Shown piece by piece: positions 1-11,251 of a stretch of 64,000 bases of DNA; within the stretch, counting starts at the first letter, position 1; each line of letters starts with the position of its first letter. The notes under the pieces are model-generated. The model saw nothing but the letters and a program-made list of their open reading frames with translations, did no database searches and had not been told where the DNA came from. Where the stretch lies: the NCBI RefSeq assembly GCF_900156155.1, contig NZ_FTMD01000009.1, positions 124,001-188,000 of the forward strand, given 5' to 3'. Origin of the DNA: Aromatoleum tolulyticum. GTDB taxonomy: Bacteria; Pseudomonadota; Gammaproteobacteria; Burkholderiales; Rhodocyclaceae. A program made the translations under genes and the position numbers.

Positions 1-658
1 CCTCGACGCCGGCTGCGGGACCGGCTTCGGCCTCGACCTGATCGCGCGCGCCCATCCGGCAGCGCAAATCGTCGCGCTCGATTTCGCTCCGGCCATGCTC
101 ACACGCCTGCGCCAGAACAGCCCCGCCGCAGCGGTCGCACCGCTGTGCGCCGACCTCGAAGCCTTGCCGCTGGCATCCGGCGCCATCGATGCAGTCTGGT
201 CCAGCCTCGCGCTGCAGTGGTGCGACCCGGAGCTCGCGCTCGCCGAGATGGCCCGTGCCCTGCGCCCCGGCGGCGTCGCGTGGATCGCGACCCTCGGCCC
301 CGCGACCCTGTGGGAACTGCGCGAAGCCTTCGCACGCGTCGACGAAGCGAGCCACGTGATCCGCTTCCACCCGCCATCCGACTGGATCGCGGCCGCCGCG
401 AAGGCGGGCCTCACGCCCATCGCCCGCGATCTGGATCCCGCCTACGCGCTGGCTCCCGACCTGCGCGGCCTGCTGCGCGACATCAAGGCCATCGGCGCGC
501 ACAGCGTCGGCGAACAGCGGCGCCGCAAGCCCCTCGGACGCGCGGCCTGGCGCACCCTGGAAGCCGCCTACGAAGCGCACCGCCGCCCCGACGGACTGCT
601 GCCCGCCACCTACGACCTCATCCTGCTCGCCCTCGAGAAACCGGAAGCAGTGTCATGA
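1..658 (+). CDS. bioC: Malonyl-ACP O-methyltransferase BioC (5'-truncated by window edge)
   Basis: SAM-dependent methyltransferase that methylates malonyl-ACP so that the fatty-acid elongation system can make the pimeloyl moiety of biotin. The open frame runs from base 2 without a start, so the N-terminus lies outside the window. The first visible residues are LDAGCGTG, the glycine-rich SAM-binding motif I, followed by an acidic residue after a beta strand (VALDF). Later come the post-motif stretch ALQWCDPELAL and a PGG turn (LRPGGVAWIATLG) typical of class I methyltransferases. bioD follows on the same strand, which supports BioC over a generic methyltransferase. Confidence 0.88.
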   Translation, partial: LDAGCGTGFGLDLIARAHPAAQIVALDFAPAMLTRLRQNSPAAAVAPLCADLEALPLASGAIDAVWSSLALQWCDPELALAEMARALRPGGVAWIATLGPATLWELREAFARVDEASHVIRFHPPSDWIAAAAKAGLTPIARDLDPAYALAPDLRGLLRDIKAIGAHSVGEQRRRKPLGRAAWRTLEAAYEAHRRPDGLLPATYDLILLALEKPEAVS

Positions 659-837
659 GTGGCAGGTTCGTTGAAGAACGCGCGAAAAGGGGGCAAGCTT
701 TCCAGAATGCGCGCGCAATCGCCGTCAGGCAAGGCGCGAACCACAGCCGGGTTGAACACCCGGCACGGATTCACAACGCCGCATGGCGGTGATTGCGCGC
801 GAATTCGACAACGAACCTGCAACTCATGACACCATCC

Positions 838-1515
838 ATGACCGAGCGCCGCGCCTGGTTCCTCACCGGAACCGATACCGAAATCGGCAAGACCTTCGTG
901 ACCTGCGCCCTGCTCCACGCCGCGCGCGCGGCCGGCCACAGCGCGGTCGGGATGAAGCCCATCGCCGCCGGCGCCGACCTCGTCGATGGCGAGCGCGTCA
1001 ATGAAGACGCCGCGCGGATCCGCGCCGCCGGCAGCTTCGATCCAGGCCTGCGGGTACTGAACCCGTACTGCCTCGCGAGCCCGATCGCCCCCCACATCGC
1101 CGCCGCCGAGGAAGGCGTCCGCATCGAACCCGCACGCATCCTGCGCGCCTTCGAGGAACTCGCCGTACGCGCCGACGTTATCATCGTCGAAGGCGTCGGC
1201 GGCTTCCGCGTCCCGCTCGACGAGCGCTACGACACCGCAGACCTCGCCGTGGACTTCGCGCTGCCGGTGATCCTCGTCGTCGGCATGCGCCTGGGCTGCA
1301 TCAACCACGCACTGCTCACGGTCGACGCGCTCGCGGCGCGCGGCCTGCGCCTCGCCGGCTGGATCGCGAACCGCGTCGATCCCGCGATGCTGCGTTTCGA
1401 TGAAAACCTCGCGGCCCTGCAGGCCAGGATTCCCGCCCCCCTGCTGGGAGTCGTCCCGCACGTCCCGGACGGAGATCCGGCGAAGGCCGCTGGCGCGCTG
1501 CGATTGCCGGACTGA
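838..1515 (+). CDS. bioD: Dethiobiotin synthetase BioD
   Basis: ATP-dependent closure of the ureido ring: 7,8-diaminopelargonate plus CO2 gives dethiobiotin, the penultimate biotin step. The N-terminus has the P-loop variant GTDTEIGKT of the family; VEGVGGFRVPL is the conserved second motif and KPIAAGAD carries the substrate-contacting lysine. About 225 residues, normal for BioD. ATG at 838 puts seven residues before FLTGTDT; ATG at 826 is an alternative, and the frame is open further upstream only from a TTG. No strong ribosome binding site is visible before either ATG. It lies about 180 bases after bioC, probably in one transcript. Confidence 0.9.
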   Translation: MTERRAWFLTGTDTEIGKTFVTCALLHAARAAGHSAVGMKPIAAGADLVDGERVNEDAARIRAAGSFDPGLRVLNPYCLASPIAPHIAAAEEGVRIEPARILRAFEELAVRADVIIVEGVGGFRVPLDERYDTADLAVDFALPVILVVGMRLGCINHALLTVDALAARGLRLAGWIANRVDPAMLRFDENLAALQARIPAPLLGVVPHVPDGDPAKAAGALRLPD

Positions 1516-1604
1516 GCCTGCCGCGCGTCGCCTCCCTCAGGGCGATCGCATGAATGCGCCGGTTGTCAGATCGCTTTGGGAATTGTTCGTGGAAACACGG
1601 GTTC

Positions 1605-1699
1605 GTAGGGCGGGAGCAGCGAAGCGTATCCCGCCAATCCAGCAGCCGGAATCTGCCGACCGCCGCGTGGCGGGATGCGCTGCGCTCCTCGCACCCTAC
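1605..1699. repeat. Inverted pair of REP-like palindromic arms between bioD and the TrmH gene
   Basis: Two imperfect 31-base arms (1605-1635 and 1669-1699) are reverse complements of each other at about 25 of 31 positions; both start GTAGGG and end ATCCCGCC in the same reading. Each arm is itself partly palindromic (GGCGGGA/TCCCGCC). This is the structure of a REP pair, a common intergenic element of Rhodocyclales genomes. It sits between convergent genes, where it may serve as a transcription barrier. No RAYT transposase is present in the window. Confidence 0.65.
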
Positions 1700-1734
1700 A
1701 CCGGTTCGTGGGCTTGCCCTGCCGCCGCCCCCGG

Positions 1735-2529
1735 CTACGTCCGTCCACCAGCACCCTGCTGGCGCACCTGCTCGAACAGGCAGATTGCCGCGGCTGCACC
1801 GACGTTCAGCGACTCGACCGCTCCGGGCATCGGGATCACCACCAGCCCGCTCGCCAGCGCCGCGACCTCGGCCGACAGACCCTGCCCTTCCGCCCCGAAC
1901 AGCCACGCGACCGGCCCGCGCAGATCGCACTCATACAGCGGCCGCGCCCCCGCGCCGAGGCCCGTTGCGAGGATCTGCCCCGGATAGCCGCGCAGCACCT
2001 CGGCAACCTGCACGTGCTCATGAATCCGCAGGCAGAAATGTCCGCCCATCCCGGCCCGCAGCACGCGCGGCGACCACGCCTGCGCGCACCCGGGCGTGAG
2101 CAGGACTTCCTTCAGTCCCGCTGCCGCTGCCGTGCGCAGGATGGTGCCGAGATTGCCCGCATCCTGCACGCCATCCAGCACGAGCAGGGAATCGCGCAGC
2201 CCCTTCGGCATCGGCGACGGCGGGATGTCGATCACCGCCAGGATGCCCGACGGGGTATCGACCGGGCTCACGTGCGCGAACAGCGGATCGGTCAGCTGCA
2301 ACACCGGCAGCGCGCCGCAGCGCTCGACGATCCCGCGAATCTCCGGCCGCTCCAGCCCCTGCGCGCTCACCACGACCTCGCGCAACAGCCACCCCGCGTC
2401 CAGCGCCGCCTGCACGAGGTGCGCCCCATCCAGCAAGGTCAGCCCGCTGCTGCGCCGCTCGCGCGACGACGTCGCGAGCGCATGCAGACGCTTCACATTG
2501 GGATTGTCGCGGGAAGTGATCGCCTTCAA
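1735..2529 (-). CDS. TrmH/SpoU-family RNA 2'-O-methyltransferase
   Basis: SAM-dependent ribose methyltransferase of the SPOUT superfamily, 264 residues. The N-terminus (ITSRDNPNVKRLHAL) matches the RNA-binding substrate domain of TrmH-like rRNA methylases. The C-terminal knot has the family motifs: VLDGVQDAGNLGTILRTA (motif 1 with N and R), LFGAEGQGL (motif 2) and IPMPGAVESLNVGAAAAI (motif 3, with the SLN signature). The exact RNA target cannot be read from sequence. It is the last gene of the lipid A/rnhB block, after the small membrane protein gene. Confidence 0.87.
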   Translation of the reverse strand: MKAITSRDNPNVKRLHALATSSRERRSSGLTLLDGAHLVQAALDAGWLLREVVVSAQGLERPEIRGIVERCGALPVLQLTDPLFAHVSPVDTPSGILAVIDIPPSPMPKGLRDSLLVLDGVQDAGNLGTILRTAAAAGLKEVLLTPGCAQAWSPRVLRAGMGGHFCLRIHEHVQVAEVLRGYPGQILATGLGAGARPLYECDLRGPVAWLFGAEGQGLSAEVAALASGLVVIPMPGAVESLNVGAAAAICLFEQVRQQGAGGRT

Positions 2530-2557
2530 GATCGGGAAGTCCGGAGCGCTCGGGCCG

Positions 2558-3013
2558 TCAGACGCCCAGCCCCAGCGTCGCGATCGCGACCGTCACGGCG
2601 CCTAGCACGATGTTGAAGCCGACGCGCTGCCGGATCTGGTTCAGCGCCACCGCGCCCACCGCCCATTCCTCGCGTGCCACGGCCGCCCGCAGGCGCCGCC
2701 ACGGCCCGAACCAGATCGACAGGAACACGGCGATCATCACCAGACCGGTCAACATCATCACATGCCAGGCGCGCGGCGCATGGCCGAAGCCGACCTCGAC
2801 CAACCTCCCGATGCCGGTCATCGGAAGCAGCACGACCGCCACCCACACCATCGGAAAGAAGCGCTCGAACACCCCCACCCACAAGGGCAGGCGCTGCGAT
2901 GGCGGTAATGCCGTCGCCGCCGGACGCAGGCACAGGTACGCGAAGACCATGCCGCCCACCCACACGATCACGCTGGCCAGATGAAGGAAGAGCACCAGAT
3001 GCCGGAGTGTCAC
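2558..3013 (-). CDS. CopD-like four-helix membrane protein
   Basis: A 151-residue inner-membrane protein starting at GTG (3011-3013); its start overlaps the rnhB stop as GTGA. It begins [20 protein letters not shown] and has four hydrophobic segments, near residues 4-30, 50-72, 84-103 and 131-150. The [14 protein letters not shown] motif in helix 1 is typical of the CopD / DUF2269-like family of small membrane proteins, which may bind heme or metal through helix histidines. No assayed role is known to me. Translational coupling to rnhB is probably only an operon feature. Confidence 0.72.
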   Translation of the reverse strand: MTLRHLVLFLHLASVIVWVGGMVFAYLCLRPAATALPPSQRLPLWVGVFERFFPMVWVAVVLLPMTGIGRLVEVGFGHAPRAWHVMMLTGLVMIAVFLSIWFGPWRRLRAAVAREEWAVGAVALNQIRQRVGFNIVLGAVTVAIATLGLGV

Positions 3014-3624
3014 AGCAGCGTCCCCGCAGGCCAGAGTTCGGGATTGTCGATCAAGACACGCACCGGGCCGAAACTGCGCCGATAGCAGTCGATCACCCCG
3101 TGCTGCCGCAAGGCGGCGAGGTGAGCGGCAGTCGGATAGCCCTTGTGCGCGGCGAAGCCATACTGCGGGAAAGCCGCATCCAGCGCCAGCATCTGCGCGT
3201 CGCGCACGGTCTTGGCGAGGATGGATGCCGCGGAAATCGCCGGCACCGTCGCATCGCCCTTCACGACCGCCTCGCTCGGGACATCCAGTTTCGGGCAGCG
3301 GTTGCCGTCCACGCGCACGAGATCGGGAACGCGACCGAGCGCGGCGACCGCCCGCTGCATCGCCAGCATCGTCGCATGCAGGATGTTGAGCCGGTCGATT
3401 TCCTCGACCGTCGCCTCCGCGACGGCCCAGGCCAGCGCCCGCTCGCGGATTACCGGCGCCAGCCGATCGCGCGCGCGTTCGCTGAGCTTCTTCGAGTCGT
3501 TGAGCCCTTCGATCGGCCGCGCCGGGTCGAGGATCACCGCCGCAGCCACCACCGACCCGGCGAGCGGTCCGCGCCCCGCCTCGTCGACACCGCAGATCAG
3601 GCCGGTTGCCGGGATGGATTCCAT
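3010..3624 (-). CDS. rnhB: Ribonuclease HII
   Basis: Cleaves the RNA strand of RNA-DNA hybrids and single ribonucleotides in DNA. The 204-residue length is usual. The first motif [14 protein letters not shown] holds the catalytic Asp-Glu pair and the GRG ribonucleotide-sensing turn; RVDGN and [11 protein letters not shown] carry further active-site residues. ATG at 3622-3624 lies inside the 3' end of lpxB (28-base overlap), so the two genes are translationally linked, as often seen in betaproteobacteria. Confidence 0.95.
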   Translation of the reverse strand: MESIPATGLICGVDEAGRGPLAGSVVAAAVILDPARPIEGLNDSKKLSERARDRLAPVIRERALAWAVAEATVEEIDRLNILHATMLAMQRAVAALGRVPDLVRVDGNRCPKLDVPSEAVVKGDATVPAISAASILAKTVRDAQMLALDAAFPQYGFAAHKGYPTAAHLAALRQHGVIDCYRRSFGPVRVLIDNPELWPAGTLL

Positions 3625-4772
3625 TCGGGCGTCCTGTTGAGATAGGGAAGAATCGCCGCCGCCGCCTTCTCCGCGGTGTTCTGACGGAGTTGTCGGTGCA
3701 GCGCGTCGAAACGCTGCGCGAGCTGCGCACAGCCCTCGGGATCGCCGAGCCAGCGCTCGAGCGCATCGGCGAGCGCCGGCGGCGTCGCCTCGTCCTGCAG
3801 CAGCTCGGGCACCACGGTCTCGTTGCACAGGATGTTCGGCAAACCCACCCACGGCAGATACGCCATGCGCTTCATCAGCCGGTACTGCCACTTGCCGATG
3901 CGGTAGCTGATCACCATCGGCCGCTTCAGCAGCGCCGCTTCCAGGCTCGCCGTGCCGCTCGCGACGAGCACCACGTCGGCCGCCGTCATCGCCTCCACGG
4001 CATGTCCGAACAGCATGCGGATCGGCAGCTCCTCCGCCTGAGCGGCGCACAGCGCCTCGGCGAACAGCTGGCGCGTCTCGCGCGTCGCCAATGGCACGAC
4101 GAAGGACACCTCGGGGTGGCGTTCGAGCAGGAGCTTCGCCGTCTCGATATAGGTCGGCGCCAGGTTGCGCACCTCCGACTGCCGGCTTCCCGGCAGCAAG
4201 GCAATCACCCGCCCAGCGGCCGGCAGGCCGAGCAGCTCACGCGCGTGCTCCCGGTCGGGCTGCAGCGGAAACGTGTCCGCCAGCGGATGACCGACATAGG
4301 TAACCGGGATCCCCGCCTGCTCGTACAGCGCCGGCTCGAACGGGAAGAGGCACAGCATGTGCGACACCGCTCGCGCGATGCCCTTGATCCGCCCGCCACG
4401 CCAGGCCCAGATCGACGGACTGACAAAATGGATTGCCGGCATGCCCGCGCCGCGGATCTTGCGCTCCAGCCACAGGTTGAAGTCGGGCGCATCGACACCG
4501 ATGAAGGCGTCGGGCCGCTCGGCCTTCACCTGCTTCAGCAGCGTCCTGCGTATCCCGGACAGCTCGCGATAGCGCTTCAGCGCATCGACATAGCCATGCA
4601 CCGCGAGCCGTTCGCACGGCCAGCGCACATCGAAGCCCTCGGCCTGCATCTTCGGCCCGCCGATGCCGAAGAATTCCGCATCGGGGATCTTGTGCCGGAT
4701 CGCCCGGATCAGGTGACTCGCGAGCAGGTCTCCCGAGGCCTCGCCCGCCACCATCGCAATGCGGATTGCCAT
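3597..4772 (-). CDS. lpxB: Lipid-A-disaccharide synthase
   Basis: GT19 glycosyltransferase at the inner face of the membrane that joins UDP-2,3-diacylglucosamine and lipid X to the lipid A disaccharide. 391 residues. Starts [13 protein letters not shown], the conserved N-terminal motif; [17 protein letters not shown] and [11 protein letters not shown] are the family nucleotide-sugar motifs. Starts four bases after the lpxA stop and overlaps rnhB. Confidence 0.96.
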   Translation of the reverse strand: MAIRIAMVAGEASGDLLASHLIRAIRHKIPDAEFFGIGGPKMQAEGFDVRWPCERLAVHGYVDALKRYRELSGIRRTLLKQVKAERPDAFIGVDAPDFNLWLERKIRGAGMPAIHFVSPSIWAWRGGRIKGIARAVSHMLCLFPFEPALYEQAGIPVTYVGHPLADTFPLQPDREHARELLGLPAAGRVIALLPGSRQSEVRNLAPTYIETAKLLLERHPEVSFVVPLATRETRQLFAEALCAAQAEELPIRMLFGHAVEAMTAADVVLVASGTASLEAALLKRPMVISYRIGKWQYRLMKRMAYLPWVGLPNILCNETVVPELLQDEATPPALADALERWLGDPEGCAQLAQRFDALHRQLRQNTAEKAAAAILPYLNRTPEWNPSRQPA

Positions 4773-4776
4773 GGCA

Positions 4777-5547
4777 TCAGCGGACGATACCGCGCTCCGA
4801 GGCAGCGATGAACTCGGCGAAGGGCGCGACCTCCGGATGCTCTGCGGCGATCTCGCCGACGCGCGCGCGCGCCTCGTCGAGGCTCAGGCCCGCGCGGTAC
4901 AGCGCACGGTACGCACGCTTGATCGCGGCGATGCCGTCCGCCGCATAGCCGCGTCGACGCAGTCCTTCGCTATTGATGCCATGCGGCTTGGCCGGGTTGC
5001 CGGCGACGGTCACGTAGGGCGGCAGGTCCTGCAGCAGCACGGTGCCGACACCGCAGAAGCTGTGCGCACCGACGCGCACGAACTGATGCACGCCCGTGAA
5101 GCCGCCGAGGATCGCCCAGTCGCCGACGTGCACGTGCCCCGCGAGCGTCGCATTGTTCGCGAAGATCGTGTGGTCGCCGACGTGGCAGTCGTGCGCCACG
5201 TGCACGTAGGCCATGATCCAGTTGTCGCTGCCGATGCGCGTGACGCCCGCATCCTGGCTGGTGCCGACGTTGAACGAACAGAACTCGCGGATCGTGTTGC
5301 GATCGCCGATCTCGAGCAGCGTCGGCTCCTCGTCGTACTTCTTGTCCTGCGGCGCGGCGCCGATCGAACAGAACTGGAAGATCTCGTTGTCGCAGCCGAT
5401 CTTCGTGCGGCCCTCGACCACGACGTGCGGACCGATGCGCGTGTTGTCGCCGATCTCGACGTGCTCGCCGATGATCGAGTACGGGCCGATCGAAACGTTC
5501 TCCCCGAGCTTCGCACCGGGGTGGACAATGGCGCTCGCGTGAATCAT
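4777..5547 (-). CDS. lpxA: UDP-N-acetylglucosamine acyltransferase
   Basis: First step of lipid A synthesis: transfers R-3-hydroxyacyl from ACP to UDP-GlcNAc. 256 residues. Begins [15 protein letters not shown] and has the left-handed beta-helix made of hexapeptide repeats; [13 protein letters not shown] contains the catalytic histidine. The frame is open further upstream, but ATG at 5545-5547 matches the family start and overlaps the fabZ stop as ATGA, so it is chosen. Confidence 0.96.
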   Translation of the reverse strand: MIHASAIVHPGAKLGENVSIGPYSIIGEHVEIGDNTRIGPHVVVEGRTKIGCDNEIFQFCSIGAAPQDKKYDEEPTLLEIGDRNTIREFCSFNVGTSQDAGVTRIGSDNWIMAYVHVAHDCHVGDHTIFANNATLAGHVHVGDWAILGGFTGVHQFVRVGAHSFCGVGTVLLQDLPPYVTVAGNPAKPHGINSEGLRRRGYAADGIAAIKRAYRALYRAGLSLDEARARVGEIAAEHPEVAPFAEFIAASERGIVR

Positions 5548-5981
5548 GACAGGGTCTTGAGGGCACACATCAGTTCGGCTTCCGCCGCGATCTCGCCGGC
5601 CACGCGTGCAACACCCTTGTACTTGTAGATGTTGCGCTTGCTCTGGGTAATCTCGACGTCGAACTGGAGCTGGTCGCCCGGCACGACGGGGCGCTTGAAG
5701 CGCACGTTGTCGATGCCCGCAAAATACACCACCGAATTCTCGTCCGGCTTGATGCCCATGGTCTTGAACGACAGCAGCGCCGCTGCCTGCGCCATCGCCT
5801 CGACGATCAGCACGCCCGGCATCACCGGATGGTGCGGGAAGTGCCCCGGGAAGAAGGGCTCGTTCATCGTGACGTTCTTCAGCGCCAGGATGCGCTTGCC
5901 TTCCTCGAGCTCCAGTACCCGGTCCACGAGCAGGAACGGGTAGCGATGCGGCAGGTATTGGAGAATTTCGTTGATGTCCAT
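5544..5981 (-). CDS. fabZ: 3-hydroxyacyl-ACP dehydratase FabZ
   Basis: Hot-dog-fold dehydratase of fatty-acid elongation, competing with LpxA/LpxD for hydroxyacyl-ACP. 145 residues from ATG at 5979-5981 ([18 protein letters not shown]); the family motif [11 protein letters not shown] and the active-site segment [17 protein letters not shown] (His and Glu) are present. A GTG at 5988-5990 would overlap the lpxD stop and add three residues; the ATG fits the family better. Confidence 0.95.
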   Translation of the reverse strand: MDINEILQYLPHRYPFLLVDRVLELEEGKRILALKNVTMNEPFFPGHFPHHPVMPGVLIVEAMAQAAALLSFKTMGIKPDENSVVYFAGIDNVRFKRPVVPGDQLQFDVEITQSKRNIYKYKGVARVAGEIAAEAELMCALKTLS

Positions 5982-5986
5982 GGAGC

Positions 5987-7009
5987 TCACTCAGGCTTGT
6001 GTTCGTCGAGGCGTTGTTCGAGGGCGCGTATTCTATCCACGAGCGCGTCGAGATGGCGCAGATGCGCGAAGTTTTTGACCCAGTCGGCGTGACCCTGCAC
6101 CGGGAGATTGGCGGTGTACACGCCAGGCTTCATGATCGACTTCGTGACCAGCGTGCCCGCAGACACGACCACGTCGTCGGCGATGCTCAGGTGGCCGATG
6201 ATCCCCGCCTGACCGCCGATCATGCAGCGCGCGCCGATCGTCGTGCTGCCCGCGACGCCGACGCAACCGGCGATCGCGGTGTAGTCGCCGACGCGCACGT
6301 TATGGCCGATCTGGATCTGGTTGTCGAGCTTCACACCCTTGCCGATCACGGTGTCGTCGAGCGCGCCGCGGTCTATCGTCGTGTTCGCGCCGATCTCCAC
6401 GTCGTCACCGACGACGACGCGTCCGACCTGCGGAATCTTGATCCAGCTGCCGTCGCGCTCGCGCGCGAAACCGAAGCCGTCGGAGCCGATCACCGCCCCC
6501 GAATGCACGATGCAGTCCGCACCGAGTACGCAATCGGCATAGACAGAGACATTGGCGTGCAGCCGCGTGCGCGCTCCGACGCTCGCGCCCCGCGCGACGC
6601 GGCAGCCCGGGCCGATCACGACGCCTTCGCCCAGCGTCACGCCGGCCTCGATCGACGCACCCGCTCCGACCGATACCGAAGACGGGACCGGACTTGCGAC
6701 GCTTGCCGTCGGATGCACGCCCGGCGCAAACGCCTCGGGCGGATTGAACAGCTGCGCGACGCGCGCGAAATAGGCATACGGATCGTGCGTGACGATCAGC
6801 GGACGGTCGCTGAGTGCCCGCGCCGCGGGGGCGACGATGACGGCAGATGCCCTGCAGTCGCGCAAGCGCGACTGGTATTTCGGATTCGCGAGGAAGGCGA
6901 GATCGCCCTCGCCCGCCTGATCCAGCGTCGCCACACGCCGCACGACCGTGGCCGGATCCCCTACCAGTTCGCCGCCCAGGCGGGCGACCAGTTCTTCCAG
7001 CCTGAACAT
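5987..7009 (-). CDS. lpxD: UDP-3-O-(3-hydroxymyristoyl)glucosamine N-acyltransferase
   Basis: Third step of lipid A synthesis. 340 residues from ATG at 7007-7009 ([15 protein letters not shown]), the usual LpxD start; the open frame continues far upstream but that part is not LpxD. The N-terminal uridine-binding domain ([10 protein letters not shown]) is followed by hexapeptide repeats, and [14 protein letters not shown] carries the catalytic histidine region. Follows skp after 17 bases. Confidence 0.95.
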   Translation of the reverse strand: MFRLEELVARLGGELVGDPATVVRRVATLDQAGEGDLAFLANPKYQSRLRDCRASAVIVAPAARALSDRPLIVTHDPYAYFARVAQLFNPPEAFAPGVHPTASVASPVPSSVSVGAGASIEAGVTLGEGVVIGPGCRVARGASVGARTRLHANVSVYADCVLGADCIVHSGAVIGSDGFGFARERDGSWIKIPQVGRVVVGDDVEIGANTTIDRGALDDTVIGKGVKLDNQIQIGHNVRVGDYTAIAGCVGVAGSTTIGARCMIGGQAGIIGHLSIADDVVVSAGTLVTKSIMKPGVYTANLPVQGHADWVKNFAHLRHLDALVDRIRALEQRLDEHKPE

Positions 7010-7026
7010 GTGGCCCGATACCCGCC

Positions 7027-7530
7027 TTACTTGGTGTCGGCGAGCGCCTTGATCACCTTGTCGGTGACGTCGATCCGCGGGCTGGCGTAAACCGCCTCCT
7101 GCAGGATCACATCGAACTTCTCCGCTTCGGCGATCTGCTTCACGGCGCGGTTGGCGCGATCGAGGACCGACGCGAGCTCCTCGTTGCGGCGCTGGTTGAG
7201 ATCCTCGCGGAACTCGCGCTGCTTGCGCTGGAAGTCGCGGTTCAGGTCGTTGAACGTGCGCTCCTTGGTGCGACGATCGGCTTCCGCCATCGTGACGCCG
7301 TTGCGCTCGAGGTCCTCCTGCGTCGTCTGCAGTTCCTTGCCGAGACGCTGGAGCTCCTGGTCGCGCTTCTCGAACTCCTTCTCGAGGCGCTGTTGTGCAC
7401 GCACGGCCGGCGCCGCCTCGCGCATCACGCGATCCGAATTCACGAATCCGATCTTCGATTCGGCGAATGCCGCCGGAGCCGCAATGCTCAGAACCGCTGC
7501 GGCGAGAACGGACAATGTCGTTGCTTTCAC
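7027..7530 (-). CDS. skp: Periplasmic chaperone Skp/OmpH
   Basis: 167 residues: a cleavable signal peptide ([23 protein letters not shown]) and then the OmpH start [18 protein letters not shown]. The middle is a long charged coiled coil ([18 protein letters not shown] onward), the tentacle arms that hold unfolded outer-membrane proteins. Its place directly after bamA, its partner in outer-membrane protein assembly, supports the call. Confidence 0.93.
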   Translation of the reverse strand: MKATTLSVLAAAVLSIAAPAAFAESKIGFVNSDRVMREAAPAVRAQQRLEKEFEKRDQELQRLGKELQTTQEDLERNGVTMAEADRRTKERTFNDLNRDFQRKQREFREDLNQRRNEELASVLDRANRAVKQIAEAEKFDVILQEAVYASPRIDVTDKVIKALADTK

Positions 7531-7566
7531 TTATCTCTCCAACGGATATCAGGGTGGCCCTGTGGA

Positions 7567-9879
7567 TCAGAAGACCGAGCCAAGCTGGAACTGGAACTTC
7601 TGCAGGTCGTCGTCCTTTTCCTTCTTGAGCGGGATGCCGAGACTGAACTTGAGCGGACCGATCGGCGAGCTCCACGAGAAGGCCAGACCGGTACTGTAGC
7701 GCAGGTCTGCCAGATTCGCCTTGTCGCCGGACGCCCACACTGTACCTGCGTCGATGAAGGCCGACATGCGGAACGAACGGTCCGTGCCGGCACCCGGCAG
7801 CGGGAAATAGAACTCGGCGTTGCCGATCACGCGCCGGTTGCCGCCGATGGAGTCTTCGCTGACCGGATCCTTCGGACCGATCGAGCTCTGCTCGAAGCCG
7901 CGAATGGAGCCGATACCGCCGGCATAGAAATTCTTGTAGAACGGCAGCGTCTCGCCGCCGTAGCCCTTGGCCCAGCCCAGATCCGTGTTGAGCATCAACG
8001 CGTAGTCGCGTCCGAACGGGAACCAGTGCTGATACTGGTAGTTGAGCTTGGTGTACTTCAGCTCGCCGGGCGGCACGGCCATTTCGCCGAACACGCGCTG
8101 GAAGTTGCCCTTGCGCGGATAGATCACGCTGTCGCGCGTGTCGCGGGCCCAGCCGGCCGAGGCCACCAGGCTGTTGACAGAGACGTTGCCGATGCCGTTA
8201 TCGTTGCTGCAACCCTGCTCCTTGCAGAAGTTGATGTACTGGACGGGGCTGTCGGCAAAAGTCGTGATCTTGGTGCGATCGACCGCAAGACCGAAGTTGA
8301 TCGAATCGTCCTCGCCGATCGGATAGCCGACGCGCACGCCGGCTCCGGTCGACACGGTCTTGTAGGGCGCCACGGACAACGTGTTCGACGGGTCGTAGGT
8401 GCGATGGTAGAGGTCCCAACCCAGGCTCACGCCATCGATCGTGTAGTACGGATCGGTGAAGGACAGCGCGTAGGTACGGCTCGACTTGCTGGTGTTGAGC
8501 GCGAGGGTCAGCGCGTTGCCCGAGCCGAACAGGTTCTGCTGCGATACCGACGCCGACAGCACCACCTTCTCCGAACTCGAGAAGCCGGCACCCAGCGAGA
8601 GGTTGCCGGTCGCCCTTTCCTTGACGTTGAAGTTCACATCGACCTGGTCAGTCGTGCCCGTCACGGCAGGCGTCTCGACGTTCACTTCCTCGAAGTGCCC
8701 CAGGCGATCGACGCGCGTGCGCGACCGGTTGATCTGCGCGGCGTCGTACCATGCGCCTTCCATCTGGCGCATCTCGCGGCGGATGACCTCATCACGGGTC
8801 TTGGTGTTGCCGCCGACGTTGATGCGTCGGACATACACGCGACGACCGGGGTCGACGAAGATCGTGAACGCGACTTCGCGCTTCTCCTTGTCGACTTCCG
8901 GCGACGCATTCACGTTCGCGAAGGCGTAACCTTCATTGCCCAGCCGGTCGGCCACGGCCTTGGTCGTCTCGGTCAGCTTCTCGCGCGAGAAGATCTCGCC
9001 CGGCTTGATCACGACGAGCTTCTTGTACTCTTCCTCGGGCAACACCAGGTCGCCGGCAAAGCGCACGGCCGACACCGAGTAGCGCTCGCCCTCGGTGATG
9101 CTCAGCGTGATGTAGATGTCCTTCTTGTCGGGCGTGATCGACACCTGCGTGGAGTCGATGTTGAAATCGAGATAACCGCGGTTCAGGTAATGCGAGCGCA
9201 GCGTTTCGAGGTCTGCCGACAGCTTCTGGCGCGAATACTGGTCGTTCTTCGTATACCAGGTCAGCCAGCCGGGCGTCGTGAGCTGGAAGAGATCCAGCAG
9301 TTCCGACTCCTTGAACGCCTTGTTGCCGACGATGCTGATCTGGCGGATCTTCGCGACATCGCCCTCATCGACCTTGAAGTTGATGCCGACCCGATTGCGC
9401 TCGAGCGGCGTCACGGTCGTCTCGATCACCGCGGCGTACTTGCCGCGGCTCAGGTACTGCCGCTTGAGTTCCTGTTCGGCGCGTTCCAGCAGCGCACGGT
9501 CGAAGATCCGCGACTCCGCCAGACCGACGTCCTTCAGGCCCTTCTTCAGCGCATCCTTGTCGAACTCCTTGACGCCGACGAAATCGATCTGCGCGATCGC
9601 GGGACGCTCCTCGACGAGCACCACGAGGACGTTGTCCTCGGCTTCGATACGCACGTCCTTGAAGAATCCAGTGGCGAACAGGCCGCGAATGGCCTCTGCC
9701 GCCTGCGCCTCGGTGAAGGTCTCGCCGACGCGCACCGGCAGGTAATTGAAGACGGTGCCGGCCTCGGTACGCTGGATGCCTTCGACGCGGATGTCCTTGA
9801 CGACGAACGGTTCAAATGCAAACACCGGGGCAGCGGCAAAAAGGGCCGCTACGAGCCCGGACAGGAGCTTCAGTTTCAT
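7567..9879 (-). CDS. bamA: Outer membrane protein assembly factor BamA
   Basis: Core of the BAM complex. 770 residues: signal peptide ([21 protein letters not shown]), five POTRA domains from [13 protein letters not shown] to about residue 420, then a 16-strand barrel. VRGF-type signature [13 protein letters not shown] is in loop 6, and the chain ends on an aromatic residue (FQFQLGSVF), as Omp85 proteins do. It starts seven bases after the rseP stop. Confidence 0.97.
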   Translation of the reverse strand: MKLKLLSGLVAALFAAAPVFAFEPFVVKDIRVEGIQRTEAGTVFNYLPVRVGETFTEAQAAEAIRGLFATGFFKDVRIEAEDNVLVVLVEERPAIAQIDFVGVKEFDKDALKKGLKDVGLAESRIFDRALLERAEQELKRQYLSRGKYAAVIETTVTPLERNRVGINFKVDEGDVAKIRQISIVGNKAFKESELLDLFQLTTPGWLTWYTKNDQYSRQKLSADLETLRSHYLNRGYLDFNIDSTQVSITPDKKDIYITLSITEGERYSVSAVRFAGDLVLPEEEYKKLVVIKPGEIFSREKLTETTKAVADRLGNEGYAFANVNASPEVDKEKREVAFTIFVDPGRRVYVRRINVGGNTKTRDEVIRREMRQMEGAWYDAAQINRSRTRVDRLGHFEEVNVETPAVTGTTDQVDVNFNVKERATGNLSLGAGFSSSEKVVLSASVSQQNLFGSGNALTLALNTSKSSRTYALSFTDPYYTIDGVSLGWDLYHRTYDPSNTLSVAPYKTVSTGAGVRVGYPIGEDDSINFGLAVDRTKITTFADSPVQYINFCKEQGCSNDNGIGNVSVNSLVASAGWARDTRDSVIYPRKGNFQRVFGEMAVPPGELKYTKLNYQYQHWFPFGRDYALMLNTDLGWAKGYGGETLPFYKNFYAGGIGSIRGFEQSSIGPKDPVSEDSIGGNRRVIGNAEFYFPLPGAGTDRSFRMSAFIDAGTVWASGDKANLADLRYSTGLAFSWSSPIGPLKFSLGIPLKKEKDDDLQKFQFQLGSVF

Positions 9880-9886
9880 CGGGGAG

Positions 9887-11251
9887 TCAGCCGGAAATGA
9901 GACGGGTTATGTCGTTGTAGAAGGCAAACGCCATCAGCATCGCAAGCGCGACCAGACCGATCTGCTGACCGATCTCCATGATGCGCTCGGGGATGGGACC
10001 GCCCTTGATAATCTCTATCACATAATACAGTAAATGCCCCCCATCCAGCACCGGGATGGGCAGCAGGTTGAGCACACCCAGGCTGATGCTGATGAGTGCG
10101 ATGAACTTCAGGTAATGGTCGAGGCCGAGCTTTGCCGACTGCCCGGCGTAATCGGCGATCGTGACCGGACCGGACAGGTTCTTCCACGATATCTCGCCGG
10201 TCATCATGCGGCCGATCATCTTGAGACTCAGCACGCTGGTCTCCCAGGTCTGCGCCAGCGCCTTGCCGAGTCCTTCGATCGGCCCGTAACGGACGACGGC
10301 AAACAGGGCGTCCCTGCTCACGCCGCTGTCGGCCACCGCGACACCGATCTTGCCGACCTGCGTGCCGCGTTCGTCGACGGCATCCGGTACCAGCTTCAGC
10401 TCGATGCGCTGCTCGCCGCGCTGCACCACGGCAGCGATCGGCTGCCCCGGCCGCTGGCGCACGCGTTCGACCAGATCGCTCCACGATACGAGCTTAGCCC
10501 CGTCGAGCTCGACGAAGCGGTCGCCCGGCAGCAAGCCGCTGCGCGCCCCCGCCCCGCCGTCGATGACCTTCCCGACGACAGGCGCGATCAGCGGGCGCCA
10601 GGCACGCAACCCCATGTTCGCGATCAGATCCTGCTCGCCGTCCTCGATCTTCACCCCGGCAAGGTCGAGCGAGCGATAGGTTTCAACGCCTTCCGCGGTG
10701 CGGACGTGCAGAGACACCGAGCGCGCATCGAGCGCGTGGCGCAACAGCACCCAACGCAGTTCGGGCCAGCTCCGCACCGCCTCGTTGTCGACCGCCAGCA
10801 CCAGATCGCCGTCGCGAATCCCTGCAACCGCTGCCGGCGTTGCCGGACCGGTCACCGCAAGCTGCGGCTTCAGTTCCTCGGTACCGGTCGCGAAGAGGCC
10901 CCAGTAAAGAACTACCGCCAGCAGGAAATTCGCGATCGGGCCGGCCGCGACGATGGCGAAACGCTTCCCGACCTTCTGCCGGTTGAAGGCACGATGCAGC
11001 TCCTCGGGAGCCACTTCACCCTCGCGCTCGTCGAGCATCTTGACGTAACCGCCGAGCGGGAAGACAGCGAGCGCCCACACCGTGCGATCTGCCCCGGCGG
11101 TCCAGCTCAGCAGCGGACGTCCGAACCCGATGGAGAAACGCAGCACCTTGACCCCGCACCAGCGGGCGACGAGGTAATGCCCCAGCTCGTGGACAAGGAT
11201 CAGGAGCCCGAGGGCCAGAATGAAGGGGATCAGGTATTCGAAAAGATTCAT
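9887..11251 (-). CDS. rseP: Site-2 intramembrane zinc protease RseP
   Basis: Cleaves anti-sigma factor and signal-peptide remnants inside the membrane. 454 residues. First helix holds the HEXXH zinc site ([12 protein letters not shown]); two PDZ domains follow (around [13 protein letters not shown] and [12 protein letters not shown]); [15 protein letters not shown] is the second metal-ligand motif (Asp). ATG at 11249-11251 overlaps the dxr stop as ATGA. Confidence 0.95.
   Translation of the reverse strand: MNLFEYLIPFILALGLLILVHELGHYLVARWCGVKVLRFSIGFGRPLLSWTAGADRTVWALAVFPLGGYVKMLDEREGEVAPEELHRAFNRQKVGKRFAIVAAGPIANFLLAVVLYWGLFATGTEELKPQLAVTGPATPAAVAGIRDGDLVLAVDNEAVRSWPELRWVLLRHALDARSVSLHVRTAEGVETYRSLDLAGVKIEDGEQDLIANMGLRAWRPLIAPVVGKVIDGGAGARSGLLPGDRFVELDGAKLVSWSDLVERVRQRPGQPIAAVVQRGEQRIELKLVPDAVDERGTQVGKIGVAVADSGVSRDALFAVVRYGPIEGLGKALAQTWETSVLSLKMIGRMMTGEISWKNLSGPVTIADYAGQSAKLGLDHYLKFIALISISLGVLNLLPIPVLDGGHLLYYVIEIIKGGPIPERIMEIGQQIGLVALAMLMAFAFYNDITRLISG

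Noticed and set aside
7393-9900. Plus-strand open frame of 835 residues opposite bamA and skp
   Set aside because: Antisense shadow; no domain and lies on well-established genes.
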